NCBI RefSeq assembly: GCF_000747525.1
Contig: NZ_CP009278.1
Location: 2,914,001-2,978,000, forward strand
DNA length: 64,000 nucleotides
Reading direction: 5' to 3'
Source: Sphingobacterium sp. ML3W
GTDB taxonomy: Bacteria > Bacteroidota > Bacteroidia > Sphingobacteriales > Sphingobacteriaceae
The translations under genes and the position numbers were made by a program. The notes beneath the pieces were generated by a model. That model was not told where the DNA came from. It was given only the letters and a program-made list of their open reading frames with translations, and did no database searches. Below are positions 1 to 9,621 of the stretch, in pieces. The stretch's first letter is position 1; each line of letters starts with the position of its first letter.

Positions 1-1
1 T

Positions 2-616
2 CATCAAAAAGGAAAAAATACAAAAGAGCGTCAATACCGCAATTTTGGTATGGCAAATCCTGAAGGGTATCGTAAAGCACTTCGTTTAATGAAAATGGCA
101 GAGAAGTTCAATAAACCTGTTGTCACATTGATTGATACCATGGGGGCTTATCCAGGTTTAGAAGCGGAAGAAAGAGGTCAAGGTGAAGCCATTGCGCGCA
201 ACCTGCTGGAAATGTCAGTCTTAAAAGTGCCGATTATCTGCGTCGTGATCGGCGAAGGCGCTTCAGGTGGTGCATTGGGTATCGGTATCGGTGACCGTGT
301 ATACATGTTGGAGCACACTTGGTATTCGGTGATCTCTCCTGAATCTTGCTCCTCTATCCTATGGAGAAGTTGGGATCATAAGGAGAAGGCTGCAGAAGCG
401 TTGAAATTAACCTCTAAAGACATGCTAGGTAATGGCCTGATTGATGGCATCATCACAGAGCCATTAGGTGGAGCACACCAAAATCCAGAATTAGCGGCAG
501 AATACCTGAAAGCAAAATTAGTAGAAGATTTAGCGATTTTGATCGCTAAGGATAAAGATGTTTTGGTAGACGAACGTATTGCGAAATTCAGCAACATGGG
601 TGTAGTTGTCGAATAA
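2..616 (+). CDS. accA: Acetyl-CoA carboxylase carboxyltransferase subunit alpha, 5'-truncated by window edge
   Basis: AccA pairs with AccD to form the carboxyltransferase that moves CO2 from biotinylated BCCP to acetyl-CoA, the first step of fatty-acid synthesis in the cytoplasm. The frame is open from base 2, before the first ATG at 50, and reads [17 protein letters not shown], a conserved internal AccA segment. The gene therefore begins upstream of the window, and about the last 204 codons are present. Further family signatures are the crotonase-like stretches [18 protein letters not shown] and [15 protein letters not shown]. It ends in TAA at 614-616. No operon partner is visible downstream; a tRNA gene follows. 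Confidence 0.96.
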   Translation, partial: HQKGKNTKERQYRNFGMANPEGYRKALRLMKMAEKFNKPVVTLIDTMGAYPGLEAEERGQGEAIARNLLEMSVLKVPIICVVIGEGASGGALGIGIGDRVYMLEHTWYSVISPESCSSILWRSWDHKEKAAEALKLTSKDMLGNGLIDGIITEPLGGAHQNPELAAEYLKAKLVEDLAILIAKDKDVLVDERIAKFSNMGVVVE

Positions 617-765
617 CACACGCCTATGGAGCAAATAAAAGGGACGTTTCTGATTGAATCGTCCCTTTTATTTTGGATTTTACCGCCATCCATTCACCTT
701 ACAAGAAAAATAAACTTTTAGAAGAGAATACGTTACAACATATTTAAAAAAAAATAGCCAATATA

Positions 766-797
766 TTTGTCCTATATGGTAGATTTTTCTACCTTTG
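766..797 (+). promoter_or_regulatory. Bacteroidota-type promoter of the tRNA-Lys gene
   Basis: TTTG at 766-769 and TACCTTTG at 790-797 are separated by 20 nt. This matches the Bacteroidota housekeeping consensus TTTG-N19/20-TAnnTTTG. It lies about 43 bp upstream of the tRNA, which fits a short 5' leader. Confidence 0.75.
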
Positions 798-840
798 CAT
801 CACTCCAAACAACGAAGGAAACTTCTAACAATTAGAGTAC

Positions 841-913
841 GATTCAGTAGCTCAGCTGGTAGAGCAATACACTTTTAATGTATGGGTCCTGGGTTCGAAT
901 CCCAGCTGGATCA
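841..913 (+). tRNA. tRNA-Lys (anticodon TTT)
   Basis: A 73-nt cloverleaf is directly visible. The acceptor arm is GATTCAG with CTGGATC, including one T-G pair. The D arm lies around CTCAGCTGGTAGAGC, and the anticodon stem ATACA/TGTAT encloses loop CTTTTAA with TTT at 874-876. The T arm is CTGGG/CCCAG with TTCGAAT. CCA is not encoded, as is common in this phylum. Confidence 0.97.
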
Positions 914-917
914 CAAC

Positions 918-947
918 AAAGCTTAATCGAAAGATTAGGCTTTTTTT
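918..947 (+). terminator. Rho-independent terminator after tRNA-Lys
   Basis: A stem formed by AAAGCTTAATC and GATTAGGCTTT around a GAAA tetraloop is followed by a run of T. It starts 5 nt after the tRNA. Confidence 0.85.
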
Positions 948-1225
948 GTTTTCAAGGTATTCGGAATTACCTCCCATGTCATGGTGATCTGTGAACTCAA
1001 TCAATACTGGCTCATCAAATACTCACAATAAGAGCAAATAAAACAAAATCACAACAAGGCGCTTTAGATTCAAAAATTTAGTGGTAATTTTGCAGCAAAT
1101 TTCAGATATAAGTCCCATCAGGAACTGATTTAATACAGAAGATAAAACAACATACGAAAGGTCATTTCATGAAAAGCGAGATCATCTCGTAGATTCATTT
1201 ATTACAGACAATTCAATTTCTTTTA

Positions 1226-2092
1226 ATGAAAAACACAAATAAGGCCATTTCAGCTGCATTGTTATCGATGATCAGTGTACAAGGTGGAGCTTCTATAGCA
1301 AAGCAACTTTTTCCTGCCATAGGAGCAACAGGAACAAGTGTATTAAGAATTGGCCTGTCAGCAGCATTTCTTACCATTATCAATCGGCCAAAATTTTCCA
1401 CTTTCACGAAGCAACAGTGGAACTATTGTGCTATTTATGGAATCGGAATTGCCGCTATGAACCTTATTTTCTATTTAGCCATACAGCGCATCCCGCTGGG
1501 GCTGGCAGTAACAGTAGAATTTATAGGACCACTATTCTTAGCCTTATCGCTATCGCGCAAATGGATAGACGTTCTTTGGGGATTACTTGCCTGCGTCGGT
1601 ATTTTATTGATCGTTCCATGGCAAAGTAATGATATTGACCTGATAGGTCTTCTTCTTGCCTTTCTAGCTGGAATATTTTGGGCCGTATACATTGTTATGG
1701 GAGGCAAAGTAACAAGTGTGATGCAAGGGAAAGATGCCGTAACCACAGGTATGTTATTCGCGACTCTGATTATTATTCCATTTGCCATATGGGATGGCGG
1801 TGTTTTTCAACTTACTCCAATCCTTTTTTTGAAAGGTTTAGGTGTGGCTATCTTATCTAGTGCCTTACCTTTTTCATTAGATTTAGTTGCCTTAAAAAGA
1901 ATTCCAGCAAAAACATTCAGTATTTTAACAAGTTTACAACCGGCATTTGCAGCATTATCCGGACTGATTTTCTTGTCCGAAACCCTCACACTTATGCAAT
2001 GGACTTCGGTAGCCTGTGTCATAATTGCAAGTATTGGAGCTACCCTATTCAGTAGCAGAAAAAAACAAAAAACAAGCAGCAGTGCATCCTGA
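1226..2092 (+). CDS. rhtA: EamA/DMT-family exporter, RhtA (threonine/homoserine) type
   Basis: A 288-residue inner-membrane protein with about ten hydrophobic segments in two EamA repeats (roughly residues 10-140 and 150-280). Family members export small metabolites; RhtA of E. coli exports threonine and homoserine. RhtA-like stretches are visible: an early VQGGASIAKQLFP, IPLGLAVTVEFIGPL in the fourth helix, and LPFSLDLVALKRIP near the start of the second repeat's end. The gene stands alone, with a 300-bp leader containing no clear promoter and about 360 bp of empty sequence after it. The exporter fold is clear; the exact amino-acid substrate is an inference from similarity. Confidence 0.8.
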   Translation: MKNTNKAISAALLSMISVQGGASIAKQLFPAIGATGTSVLRIGLSAAFLTIINRPKFSTFTKQQWNYCAIYGIGIAAMNLIFYLAIQRIPLGLAVTVEFIGPLFLALSLSRKWIDVLWGLLACVGILLIVPWQSNDIDLIGLLLAFLAGIFWAVYIVMGGKVTSVMQGKDAVTTGMLFATLIIIPFAIWDGGVFQLTPILFLKGLGVAILSSALPFSLDLVALKRIPAKTFSILTSLQPAFAALSGLIFLSETLTLMQWTSVACVIIASIGATLFSSRKKQKTSSSAS

Positions 2093-2465
2093 TACAACGA
2101 ACATGTATCAAGATGAACCATTGTAATCCCAATGTGGCAATAAACTTGCTTCTATTTATAGCATGCTTACATTTGACTTTCCCTCCTCTGCAAACATGTC
2201 AAGACTATTTTGCACGATATACTCACTGTATTGATGTCTTTTTAAGAAAAAGCAACTCTCATCATTACCAATAGCTTAAATAAAAGTGCGACGACAATTT
2301 TATTACTAAGATTAATATCAGCTATTCCCGCAATATATCGCATCAGGATTACACAAGAAATCGCAATCGAAAGGTTGATTTTTTATATCCATAGGGATAA
2401 GCACAACCGCTCTTCTTAATATCGATATAAAATATGTACTTTGGCAACATTAAAGTTTGGAACAT
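2093..2465. other. Intergenic stretch between the exporter and lacI-type gene
   Basis: No gene, RNA or convincing hairpin was recognised. A loose -7-like string (TACTTTGG) lies at about 2438-2445 and could serve the downstream LacI gene, but it does not fit TAnnTTTG exactly. Confidence 0.4.
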
Positions 2466-3455
2466 ATGTCCATCAATGAAATTGCAAAACATTTAAAAGT
2501 ATCCAAATCGACCGTATCATTGGTCATAAATGGAAAAGCGGAGAAAAGCAGAATCAGTAAGGCGTTAACACAGCGCATTCTAGATTATATTGAAGAGATA
2601 GGGTACAAACCCAATGCGTTAGCGAAAAGTTTAGCAACCGGAAAGTCCAGAACAATAGGTCTAATTGTTGAGAACATCGGTGATTCTTACTTTGGCCCAA
2701 TAGCACTATATATCGAGGAATATTTAAGAAAATACGAGTATCAGGTCTTATATAGCAGCACCATGGGTGATAATAAACTTGCAGCTGAAATCGTACAAAC
2801 GATGTTGGATAAACACGTGGATGGAATAATCCTATCCCCAACAGATGGCATTCAGGAAGAGGTGCAGCGAATTATTAAAGGCGGTACCCCTATCGTATTA
2901 TTTGACAGAAAGATTCCTGGTATTGATACCAATTTTGTGGGCACCAACAATTATGAAGCCAGTAGCGCAGCTATTCAACATTTACTAGAACAGGGTTACT
3001 CCAACATTGGGATGGTAACGATAGACTCTCAACAGCCCCAAATGCAAGATAGGCTTCGAGCCTATCAAACAGTTCTCGAACAATGGGGCTATAAGCCGCA
3101 TGTTTGTTTAACAACCTTTCGTGAAAAGAAAGATTATGGCTGGAAAGAAATATTAGAATGGTTAGAAAACAACCCCCAATTGGACGCACTTTACTTCAGT
3201 ACAAATTACCTATGCGTCATGGGGATAAAAGCCATTCAAAACCTGAAGAGAGATCCAAAATTAGCCGTGATTGCCTTTGATGACCATGAGATATTCGAAC
3301 TTCTGCAGCCTCAGATTTCCTGTATCCGCCAGCCTTTGGAAAAGATTGCAAAAAGCATTGTACATATACTGCTAGACCAGTTAAAGGATAAAAATAAAAC
3401 TATTGTCGAAGACATAATACCTTCCGAGCTACAAATAAGAAAAAGTTCCTTGTAA
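2466..3455 (+). CDS. LacI-family transcriptional regulator of the sugar/mannanase locus
   Basis: A 329-residue LacI repressor. The N-terminal helix-turn-helix (residues 1-22; IAKHLKVSKSTVSLVIN) is followed by the hinge helix region around KPNALAKSLATGKS, then a periplasmic-binding-protein-like ligand domain (about 60-325). I chose the ATG at 2466 because it places the HTH at the very N terminus; a TTG three codons upstream (2457) would add three residues. It lies directly upstream of a ROK kinase, a sugar porter and a GH76 mannanase. A near-perfect palindrome with the CCGG-type centre expected for LacI proteins sits 40-66 bp after its stop codon, so it very likely represses that operon until a sugar ligand binds. 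Confidence 0.9.
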   Translation: MSINEIAKHLKVSKSTVSLVINGKAEKSRISKALTQRILDYIEEIGYKPNALAKSLATGKSRTIGLIVENIGDSYFGPIALYIEEYLRKYEYQVLYSSTMGDNKLAAEIVQTMLDKHVDGIILSPTDGIQEEVQRIIKGGTPIVLFDRKIPGIDTNFVGTNNYEASSAAIQHLLEQGYSNIGMVTIDSQQPQMQDRLRAYQTVLEQWGYKPHVCLTTFREKKDYGWKEILEWLENNPQLDALYFSTNYLCVMGIKAIQNLKRDPKLAVIAFDDHEIFELLQPQISCIRQPLEKIAKSIVHILLDQLKDKNKTIVEDIIPSELQIRKSSL

Positions 3456-3495
3456 AAAAAATTGGAGATTTTACTTTAATTCTCTAGCTTTACCC

Positions 3496-3521
3496 TATGG
3501 GCAAAACCGGTTTTGCTCATA
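3496..3521. promoter_or_regulatory. LacI-family operator palindrome
   Basis: A 26-bp inverted repeat with one mismatched pair, core GGGCAAAACCGGTTTTGCTC at 3499-3518. The AAACCGGTTT centre with the CpG on the dyad is typical of LacI/GalR operators. It lies between the LacI gene and the ROK kinase gene, about 165 bp upstream of the latter's start. Confidence 0.82.
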
Positions 3522-3682
3522 ATTATAAATCAACCATTATAAAATCATGCCTAATATAATTAATTTGAATGCACCGCATTCTTTTGATATATCTATCTCT
3601 GGTAAAACAGATTTGTATATCTTTTTCATAACGACATACAAGAGACAGAACATCATTCCTATAACAAGAGAAGCATGTTCCA

Positions 3683-4534
3683 ATGAAAGATAAAATCGTA
3701 ATTTGTATAGATATAGGAGGGTCACATATAGCTGCTGCATCCCTGAAAAAAGAATTCCATAGATTCATTCCAATAAAAAAAGCAAAAGGCCCTGTGGATA
3801 GCGCAGCAAATCGTGAAACTATTCTGGCACAATGGGATAACATCATCCAATCCATTTGGGACGTACACAATCAAGATATCCAAAATATGATCATTGCCAT
3901 ACCCGGTCCTTTCGATTACGAAAATGGAATCTGTTTGATGGATGGCATGCATAAATATCAAACACTGCTGCATATGGATATCAAGTCTCACTTTCTAACG
4001 CAATATGCAGTCCCATCCGAGAATATTAAATTCATAAATGATGCAGAAGCGTTTTTATTGGGTGAAATATACCATCACAACCTTCAAAAGAAACATATTG
4101 TGGGGCTAAGTTTGGGAACAGGTCTAGGGTCAGCATGTTATAACGGCAGCGAAGTAAAAGATTTGAACTATGGATCCGCACCATTTCGAGCAGGTATAGC
4201 CGAAGATTACATCTCTACAAGAGGTATGCTCGAATACCTGCGACAACAAGGTATCGAAGGAATTGTACATATCAAAGCATTGGTGGACACCGAAACACTA
4301 GCAAATGAACGGGCTGCTGCATTCTCTTTTCTAGCAAAAGCGCTAGTAGACTTTATAAAACTCCACATTCTACCCCTTAAACCCGATGGACTGATACTGG
4401 GAGGAAGTATCGCCAAAGCGCATCATCTTTTTCTCCCAGCTGTCCAAAAAGAGATTGATATCTCAATCTACATCGCATCTTTTAATGATTGGAATTTATT
4501 TTTAGGTTTAGCAACATCATTTAGTAACTTATGA
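3683..4534 (+). CDS. ROK-family sugar kinase-like protein
   Basis: A 283-residue cytoplasmic protein of the ROK (repressor, ORF, kinase) family. It has the N-terminal phosphate-binding loop (DIGGSHIAAA, residues about 10-19), the NDAEAFLLGE catalytic-aspartate region near residue 118, and the GLSLGTGLGSA nucleotide-binding segment. There is no N-terminal HTH, so it is a kinase-type rather than a repressor-type ROK protein. The CxCGxxGCxE zinc motif of classical ROK glucokinases is absent, a variation that may alter substrate choice. Its stop overlaps the start of the sugar porter by 4 bp (ATGA), so the two are translationally coupled. The substrate, probably mannose or a mannoside product, is inferred from context only. 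Confidence 0.82.
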   Translation: MKDKIVICIDIGGSHIAAASLKKEFHRFIPIKKAKGPVDSAANRETILAQWDNIIQSIWDVHNQDIQNMIIAIPGPFDYENGICLMDGMHKYQTLLHMDIKSHFLTQYAVPSENIKFINDAEAFLLGEIYHHNLQKKHIVGLSLGTGLGSACYNGSEVKDLNYGSAPFRAGIAEDYISTRGMLEYLRQQGIEGIVHIKALVDTETLANERAAAFSFLAKALVDFIKLHILPLKPDGLILGGSIAKAHHLFLPAVQKEIDISIYIASFNDWNLFLGLATSFSNL

Positions 4535-5820
4535 AAAATGTTTGGAAGTATTCATTGATAGCCTCTATCGGAGGTTTTTTATTCGGTTTTGAAACTGCTG
4601 TAATTTCAGGAGCCGAACAGATTATTCAAAAACTGTGGCAGCTCGATGCTTTCTGGCATGGGCTCACAGTTTCAATATCACTAATCGGGACAATTTTCGG
4701 CGCAATCGCCGCAGGCCGGTTTTCAGAACGCTATGGTCGAAAACCTGTATTGAGTGCTATTGCCCTCCTTTATCTTGTTTCTGCCATTGGTTGTGGCATA
4801 TCCCCTTTCTGGAGTATGTTCCTACTCTTTAGATTTTTAGGCGGCCTGGCTGTAGGTATCAGCTCAGTAGTAGGACCAGTCTATATTTCAGAGATATCAC
4901 CAGCCAAAGATAGAGGAAAACTAACCGGATTGTTCCAAATTATGATTGTAAGTGGAATATTTGTGGCCTACCTAACCAATTTTCTTTTCGTTAACACAGG
5001 AGAAGATGCGTGGCGGTACATGCTTGCTATCATGGCAGTCCCTGCAGGATTATTTTACATATTATTAAAAAAAATACCAGAAAGCCCACGATGGCTAGCA
5101 TTACATAAGAATGCAAAAGAAGCAAATGCTGTTTTCGATAGCTTAGGACAAGAGCATCTGGGGAACACTGATGGATTAGAAATCGGTAATAAGAGTATTT
5201 CCTTATGGCAAAAGAAATATTGTAAACCAATAGCATTCGCAGTCCTTCTCGCATTTTTCAACCAAATGACAGGTATCAACGCTATCCTATACTATGCCCC
5301 ACGAATTTTTGAAATGGCAGGCTTCGAAGCACAACTCAGCTACCTACAACCAATTTTCATTGGCGGTACCAATGTTGTTTTCACATTTTTAGGAATGAGT
5401 ATCATCGACAAATATGGTCGAAAGAAACTTCTTTTAATTGGAGCAATAGGCATGTTTATATTTCTAATCCTCACGGCTTTCGGCCTGAAAGAAGGTCATT
5501 CTACTTATCTATTGTTCTATATTATAGGTTTTATAGGTGCATTTGCTTTGTCCCAAGGTGCTGTTATATGGGTATTCCTAGCCGAGATATTTCCAAATGA
5601 AATTCGTGCCAAAGGCTCCTCATTAGGTAGCACAACACATTGGATATTTGCAGCCATCATCTCTTGGTTATTTCCAGTTATCGTAGAGGCCGGGAAAAAT
5701 GGAGGCTTTTACATCTTTCTCTTCTATGGATTCATGGTTATCCTATCATTCGTCTTCATCCTATTCTTGCCTGAAACAAAAGGTAAAACACTGGAAGGAA
5801 TTAATAATGATGTTACATAA
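4531..5820 (+). CDS. MFS sugar porter
   Basis: A 429-residue, 12-helix major facilitator of the sugar porter family. Family signatures are GGFLFGFETAVISGA in helix 1, GRFSERYGRKP between helices 2 and 3, PVYISEISPAKDRGKL, PESPRWL before the central loop, NQMTGINAILYYAP in helix 7, DKYGRKK, and PETKGKTLE at the C terminus. It probably imports the monosaccharide released by the downstream mannanase pathway by proton symport. It overlaps the ROK gene and precedes the GH76 gene by 60 bp, consistent with one LacI-controlled operon. Confidence 0.92.
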   Translation: MKNVWKYSLIASIGGFLFGFETAVISGAEQIIQKLWQLDAFWHGLTVSISLIGTIFGAIAAGRFSERYGRKPVLSAIALLYLVSAIGCGISPFWSMFLLFRFLGGLAVGISSVVGPVYISEISPAKDRGKLTGLFQIMIVSGIFVAYLTNFLFVNTGEDAWRYMLAIMAVPAGLFYILLKKIPESPRWLALHKNAKEANAVFDSLGQEHLGNTDGLEIGNKSISLWQKKYCKPIAFAVLLAFFNQMTGINAILYYAPRIFEMAGFEAQLSYLQPIFIGGTNVVFTFLGMSIIDKYGRKKLLLIGAIGMFIFLILTAFGLKEGHSTYLLFYIIGFIGAFALSQGAVIWVFLAEIFPNEIRAKGSSLGSTTHWIFAAIISWLFPVIVEAGKNGGFYIFLFYGFMVILSFVFILFLPETKGKTLEGINNDVT

Positions 5821-5880
5821 TAGGCTAATCAAGAAGCTCAAAAATGGTATACTTTGAAAAAACACATAAAAATAACTAAT

Positions 5881-7068
5881 ATGATCAAGCAAATCGTTGG
5901 AGCGGGGATCGCGGTCTTAATCACGACAGGTCTATATGCCCAAAAAATTACTGAAAACCCAGAATATGTAAAGGCTACAAAAAGTCTTTCCATAATCGAA
6001 AAACTTTATGGAGTTCCAGATGGACAGCATCTTTATCGCGAAGTCTACCCTTTTGACAACACCTACAATGCCAATTATCTTGGCGGTGGAGAGAATGAGA
6101 AAAAATCTAACCCTTACTCCTATCTTTGGCCTTTTTCAGGGAGTTTATCAGCATACACGGCCCTACTTGAACAATCCAATGATCCACAAATCAAAGCTCA
6201 TATCGACAAGGTTGTCCTTCCAGGACTAGAAAATTACTACGATAAACGCCAGCCAGCAGCATACGCATCTTATGTGAATAGTGCACCAAAATCAGACCGT
6301 TTCTATGATGACAATGTATGGTTAGGTATTGATTTTGCCGACCTATACCTACATACCAAAGATCCCATTTATCTGGAGAAATCTAAAGAAATATGGTCAT
6401 TTGTCGCCAGTGGTATGGATGACAAATTAGGAGGCGGTATCTATTGGTGCGAACAACGAAAAGAATCTAAAAACACCTGTTCCAATGCGCCTGCGGTAGT
6501 CTACTTGCTTAAGCTTTACCAAGCAACGAGCGAAAAACATTACCTCACACAAGCAATTGATCTGTACAACTGGACGATGAAAAATCTAGAAGACCCTGCA
6601 GATCATTTGTATTGGGATAATATCAACTTAAAAGGAGGAGTCGAGAAAACCAAATACCCTTACAATACAGGCCAAATGATTCAAGCAGGTGCACTACTCT
6701 ATAAACTTACGAAGGAAGAACATTACCTGAAAGATGCGCAAGCATCAGCGAAATCAGCATTAGGTTACTTCTTCTATGCTGCGGATAATGGGGCAGATAA
6801 AACAAGTGTGTATCCTGTACTTAAAAAAAGCGACAATTGGTTTATAGCTGTCATGATGAGAGGCTTCGTTGAGTTATATCACCAAGACCAAGACAAACAA
6901 TTTGTCAACGCCTTTCAATCCAATCTGAATCATGCCTGGAAATCAATGCGCGATAAAAATGGACTATTCGGAACAGATTGGACAGCAAACGCAAAATCAA
7001 CGGATCAAAAATGGCTCTTAAATCAGTTCGCGATTGCAGAGATGTATGCCCGCTTATCCAAATTATAA
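5881..7068 (+). CDS. Secreted GH76 glycoside hydrolase (endo-alpha-1,6-mannanase family)
   Basis: A 395-residue protein with an N-terminal signal peptide (MIKQIVGAGIAVLITTGLYA then Q). An upstream TTG at 5854 is in frame, but the ATG at 5881 gives a normal signal sequence and is preferred. The (alpha/alpha)6-barrel family GH76 is recognised from the tandem aspartates in FYDDNVWLGIDFADLY (D143-D144, the catalytic pair in characterised GH76 enzymes), GGGIYWCEQ, and the YPYNTGQMIQAGALLY repeat segment. GH76 enzymes cut alpha-1,6-mannan backbones such as those of fungal cell walls. It is the last gene of the LacI/ROK/porter operon and is followed by a strong terminator. Confidence 0.88.
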   Translation: MIKQIVGAGIAVLITTGLYAQKITENPEYVKATKSLSIIEKLYGVPDGQHLYREVYPFDNTYNANYLGGGENEKKSNPYSYLWPFSGSLSAYTALLEQSNDPQIKAHIDKVVLPGLENYYDKRQPAAYASYVNSAPKSDRFYDDNVWLGIDFADLYLHTKDPIYLEKSKEIWSFVASGMDDKLGGGIYWCEQRKESKNTCSNAPAVVYLLKLYQATSEKHYLTQAIDLYNWTMKNLEDPADHLYWDNINLKGGVEKTKYPYNTGQMIQAGALLYKLTKEEHYLKDAQASAKSALGYFFYAADNGADKTSVYPVLKKSDNWFIAVMMRGFVELYHQDQDKQFVNAFQSNLNHAWKSMRDKNGLFGTDWTANAKSTDQKWLLNQFAIAEMYARLSKL

Positions 7069-7112
7069 GAGATAACAAAATAAACAATTATTTGAACCTA
7101 ATTAGGTCAAAC

Positions 7113-7142
7113 AAAAGCTCAATCGAAAGGTTGAGCTTTTTT
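7113..7142 (+). terminator. Terminator of the LacI/GH76 operon
   Basis: AAAAGCTCAATC pairs with GGTTGAGCTTTT around a GAAA loop, followed by further T residues, 45 bp after the GH76 stop. Confidence 0.88.
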
Positions 7143-7364
7143 GTTTCAATCCGCTTAAAAAAATAAGAATAAAACAACATTATTTTCCAACGAGATGCCA
7201 TTAAGCAGATTAGCATTACTAGATTAAAATACATTTTGATCTAAATAGAAACGATTGCACAGAACGATAAAATGATTTAAAGGACTGATATTAAACACCT
7301 AAAGATTTTAAATGATCATTATATTATTTTACCTTTATTAATGGCGCTAACCTAAAATACGATT

Positions 7365-7859
7365 ATGGATAATTTTGACTGGACATCATTTACAAAGCGA
7401 ATTGCTATTAAATCTTCCCTATCTGAAATTTATGGCGCTTGGACTATTGCCACTAACTTGGAGAAATGGTTCTTGGAAAGCGTGGTTTTTCATACTGCTG
7501 AAGGCAATCTCCTCGAGCCTACAACTCCGGTAGAAGGCGGTGTTAGATACGATTGGTATTGGTATCTAGATTCCGCCCCCATGCATGGAGAAATCCTGAA
7601 TGCAAATGGAAAAGATTTTCTCCAATTTACTTTCGAGGGTTCAACGATAGTCGATGTTAGGTTGAGCACACACGAAGAATATGTTATCGTAGAACTACAG
7701 CACCACGATATCCCTCAAGACAATTATTCAAAGCAGTACATCCGATTGGGCTGTTCAAATGGTTGGGCTTTTTATCTGCACAATTTAAAGTCCATTTATG
7801 AGGGCGGGATTGATCTTCGAAATAAAGACCCAAAACTTGGTGTCATGATCAACAATTAA
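7365..7859 (+). CDS. SRPBCC (AHSA1/START-like) domain protein
   Basis: A 164-residue soluble protein with the AHSA1-like SRPBCC arrangement: an N-terminal strand (TKRIAIKSSLSEIYGAWT), the TNLEKWFL helix, a central sheet ending in FLQFTFEGS, and a C-terminal helix starting at LGCSNGWAFYLHNLKSIYEGG. Such proteins bind hydrophobic ligands in a deep cavity; this one's ligand is unknown. Monocistronic, with a leader of about 220 bp. Confidence 0.75.
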   Translation: MDNFDWTSFTKRIAIKSSLSEIYGAWTIATNLEKWFLESVVFHTAEGNLLEPTTPVEGGVRYDWYWYLDSAPMHGEILNANGKDFLQFTFEGSTIVDVRLSTHEEYVIVELQHHDIPQDNYSKQYIRLGCSNGWAFYLHNLKSIYEGGIDLRNKDPKLGVMINN

Positions 7860-7892
7860 GTACACATGTTGGGTTCGATGTATAATAGAGCA

Positions 7893-8438
7893 CTATGGCA
7901 CCGGCTCATAAGTCAGCTCCACCACCCCAGATTTGAACACTTTCGTCTTGGTCAATCGCAAACCTATTCGATTCTTTAATCCTTCAAACAAAGGCTTACC
8001 ACTACCCAAAACTATCGGATGAACCGATAGTTTATAGACATCAATGAGACCTGCACTAATGAATGTCTTTATGAGACTGGCTCCACCGTACAACCAAATG
8101 TCTTGCCCATCCTGTTTTTTTATTTCATTCACCCTATTGACTATATCCTGCTGAATGAAAGTCGCATGTTCATCTTGTCTATATTGACTGGAAAAAATAA
8201 ACTTATCTTTCGCATGAATGGTCTGCCACATCGTCTTTTCAGCAAGAGAAGCATCCAGATCAGGTTGATAGGTACCCCAAGCATCATAACTCACCCTTCC
8301 ATAGAATATGGTATCAACGCTAGCGAGAAAAGAATCAAAATCCATATCATCGTCCATGATACACCAGTCGACTTCAGCATTAGGTCCTTCAATAAATCCA
8401 TCTAAGGTAACCGCCAAGTTTAAAATTACTTTTTTCAT
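7893..8438 (-). CDS. RibD C-terminal / dihydrofolate reductase-like family protein
   Basis: A 181-residue protein of the RibD_C/YwjB/YyaP family. Signatures are the start MKKVILNLAVTLDGFIEGPN, the FYGRVSYDAWGTY segment, and DIWLYGGASLIKTFISAGLIDVYKLSVHPIVLGSGKPLF. The fold binds NADPH, but most members are not folate enzymes and the substrate is unknown. It is transcribed convergently with the SRPBCC gene; only about 30 bp separate them, with no obvious hairpin. Confidence 0.85.
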   Translation of the reverse strand: MKKVILNLAVTLDGFIEGPNAEVDWCIMDDDMDFDSFLASVDTIFYGRVSYDAWGTYQPDLDASLAEKTMWQTIHAKDKFIFSSQYRQDEHATFIQQDIVNRVNEIKKQDGQDIWLYGGASLIKTFISAGLIDVYKLSVHPIVLGSGKPLFEGLKNRIGLRLTKTKVFKSGVVELTYEPVP

Positions 8439-8774
8439 ACGCCCAATTCAAAATAATATACAACCAAATCCATCCTATGTTTTCCCGTCACCATCTATAG
8501 CTAAACATAGAAACTACATATGGATTCGATCATTTGTCAATAGCGAAATAAAAATACAAAAATATTTCAACTGAATTTGACCTGCTATTCCAATTTTATG
8601 CCACAGCCTCCATCGTCATTACCTCTGCTAGCATTGCTATAGATTTTTTTAAAGCTATTCGGAATCGACAATTGTCATCATTTACAAAATAATTTGTCTG
8701 GTAAAATAGGAATCATTATTATTGCATAATCAGTTATGTAATCAACTATTCAATAGAACGCAAATCATATTTAT
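8439..8774. other. Divergent intergenic region upstream of panB
   Basis: 336 bp between two divergent genes. I see no RNA gene, strong palindrome or clear TAnnTTTG promoter; AT-rich sequence only. Confidence 0.5.
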
Positions 8775-9593
8775 ATGTCAGTACATACAGAAAATAAAAA
8801 AAAGGTCACTACACTTCAGCTTAAAAAGATGAAGCAATCCGGAGAAAAGATAAGCATGTTAACGGCCTATGATTTTACCACAGCGCAGATCATTGATGCT
8901 GCAGGGATAGACGTCGTACTGGTTGGCGATTCTGCATCTAATACCATGATGGGCAATCCGACCACATTAGGCATTACGCTCGACCACATGATCCACTATG
9001 GGAGATCCGTGGTAAACGCAACAAAACGAGCATTGGTCATTGTCGATATGCCATTTGGCACCGTATCCGGCAATCCCATGAAATCTCTAGATGCAGCTAT
9101 CCGTATGATGCAGGAAACCGGAGCCGACGCCATCAAGATTGAAGGTGGATTAGAAATCAAAGATGATGTCAAAAAAATAATCGATGCTGGTATTCCGGTC
9201 ATGGCCCATCTCGGATTGATGCCCCAATCCATCAATAAATACGGCACATATGCCATTAGAGGAAAAGATGAGGTAGAGGCACAGAAATTAATGGATGACT
9301 GCCTTTTAATGGAAGAATTGGGAGCATTTGGAATCTTATTAGAAAAAATACCCGCCAAACTTGCAACAACGATATCTGAAAAAATTACCATCCCCACCAT
9401 TGGTATCGGTGCAGGATCAGGTACAGATGGGCAAGTATTGGTGATCCAGGATGCTTTGGGAATGAACAAAGAATTCTCTCCCAAATTTTTAAGACGATAT
9501 GCAGATCTCAGCGCTATCATGACCGAAGCAACACAGCATTACATCGCCGATGTAAAGGCCAAAAACTTCCCCAACGAAAATGAAAGTTATTAA
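8775..9593 (+). CDS. panB: 3-methyl-2-oxobutanoate hydroxymethyltransferase
   Basis: A 272-residue cytoplasmic enzyme. It transfers a hydroxymethyl group from 5,10-methylene-THF to alpha-ketoisovalerate, giving ketopantoate for pantothenate and CoA synthesis. Clear PanB signatures are [28 protein letters not shown], the metal-site segment [28 protein letters not shown] and [20 protein letters not shown]. Length is normal. It is followed 28 bp later by a MarR-GNAT gene on the same strand; panC and panD are not nearby. Confidence 0.96.
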   Translation: MSVHTENKKKVTTLQLKKMKQSGEKISMLTAYDFTTAQIIDAAGIDVVLVGDSASNTMMGNPTTLGITLDHMIHYGRSVVNATKRALVIVDMPFGTVSGNPMKSLDAAIRMMQETGADAIKIEGGLEIKDDVKKIIDAGIPVMAHLGLMPQSINKYGTYAIRGKDEVEAQKLMDDCLLMEELGAFGILLEKIPAKLATTISEKITIPTIGIGAGSGTDGQVLVIQDALGMNKEFSPKFLRRYADLSAIMTEATQHYIADVKAKNFPNENESY

Positions 9594-9621
9594 ATCCAGA
9601 ACAGCAATCTAAAATCAAGAT

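Noticed and set aside
5845..5860. Possible separate promoter TATACTTTG before the GH76 gene
   Set aside because: Spacing within the element does not fit TAnnTTTG, and the gene is close enough to the porter to be cotranscribed.
8996..9520. 174-codon minus-strand ORF inside panB
   Set aside because: Antisense to a clear PanB coding region in its exact span; the translation has no family features and reflects codon structure of panB.
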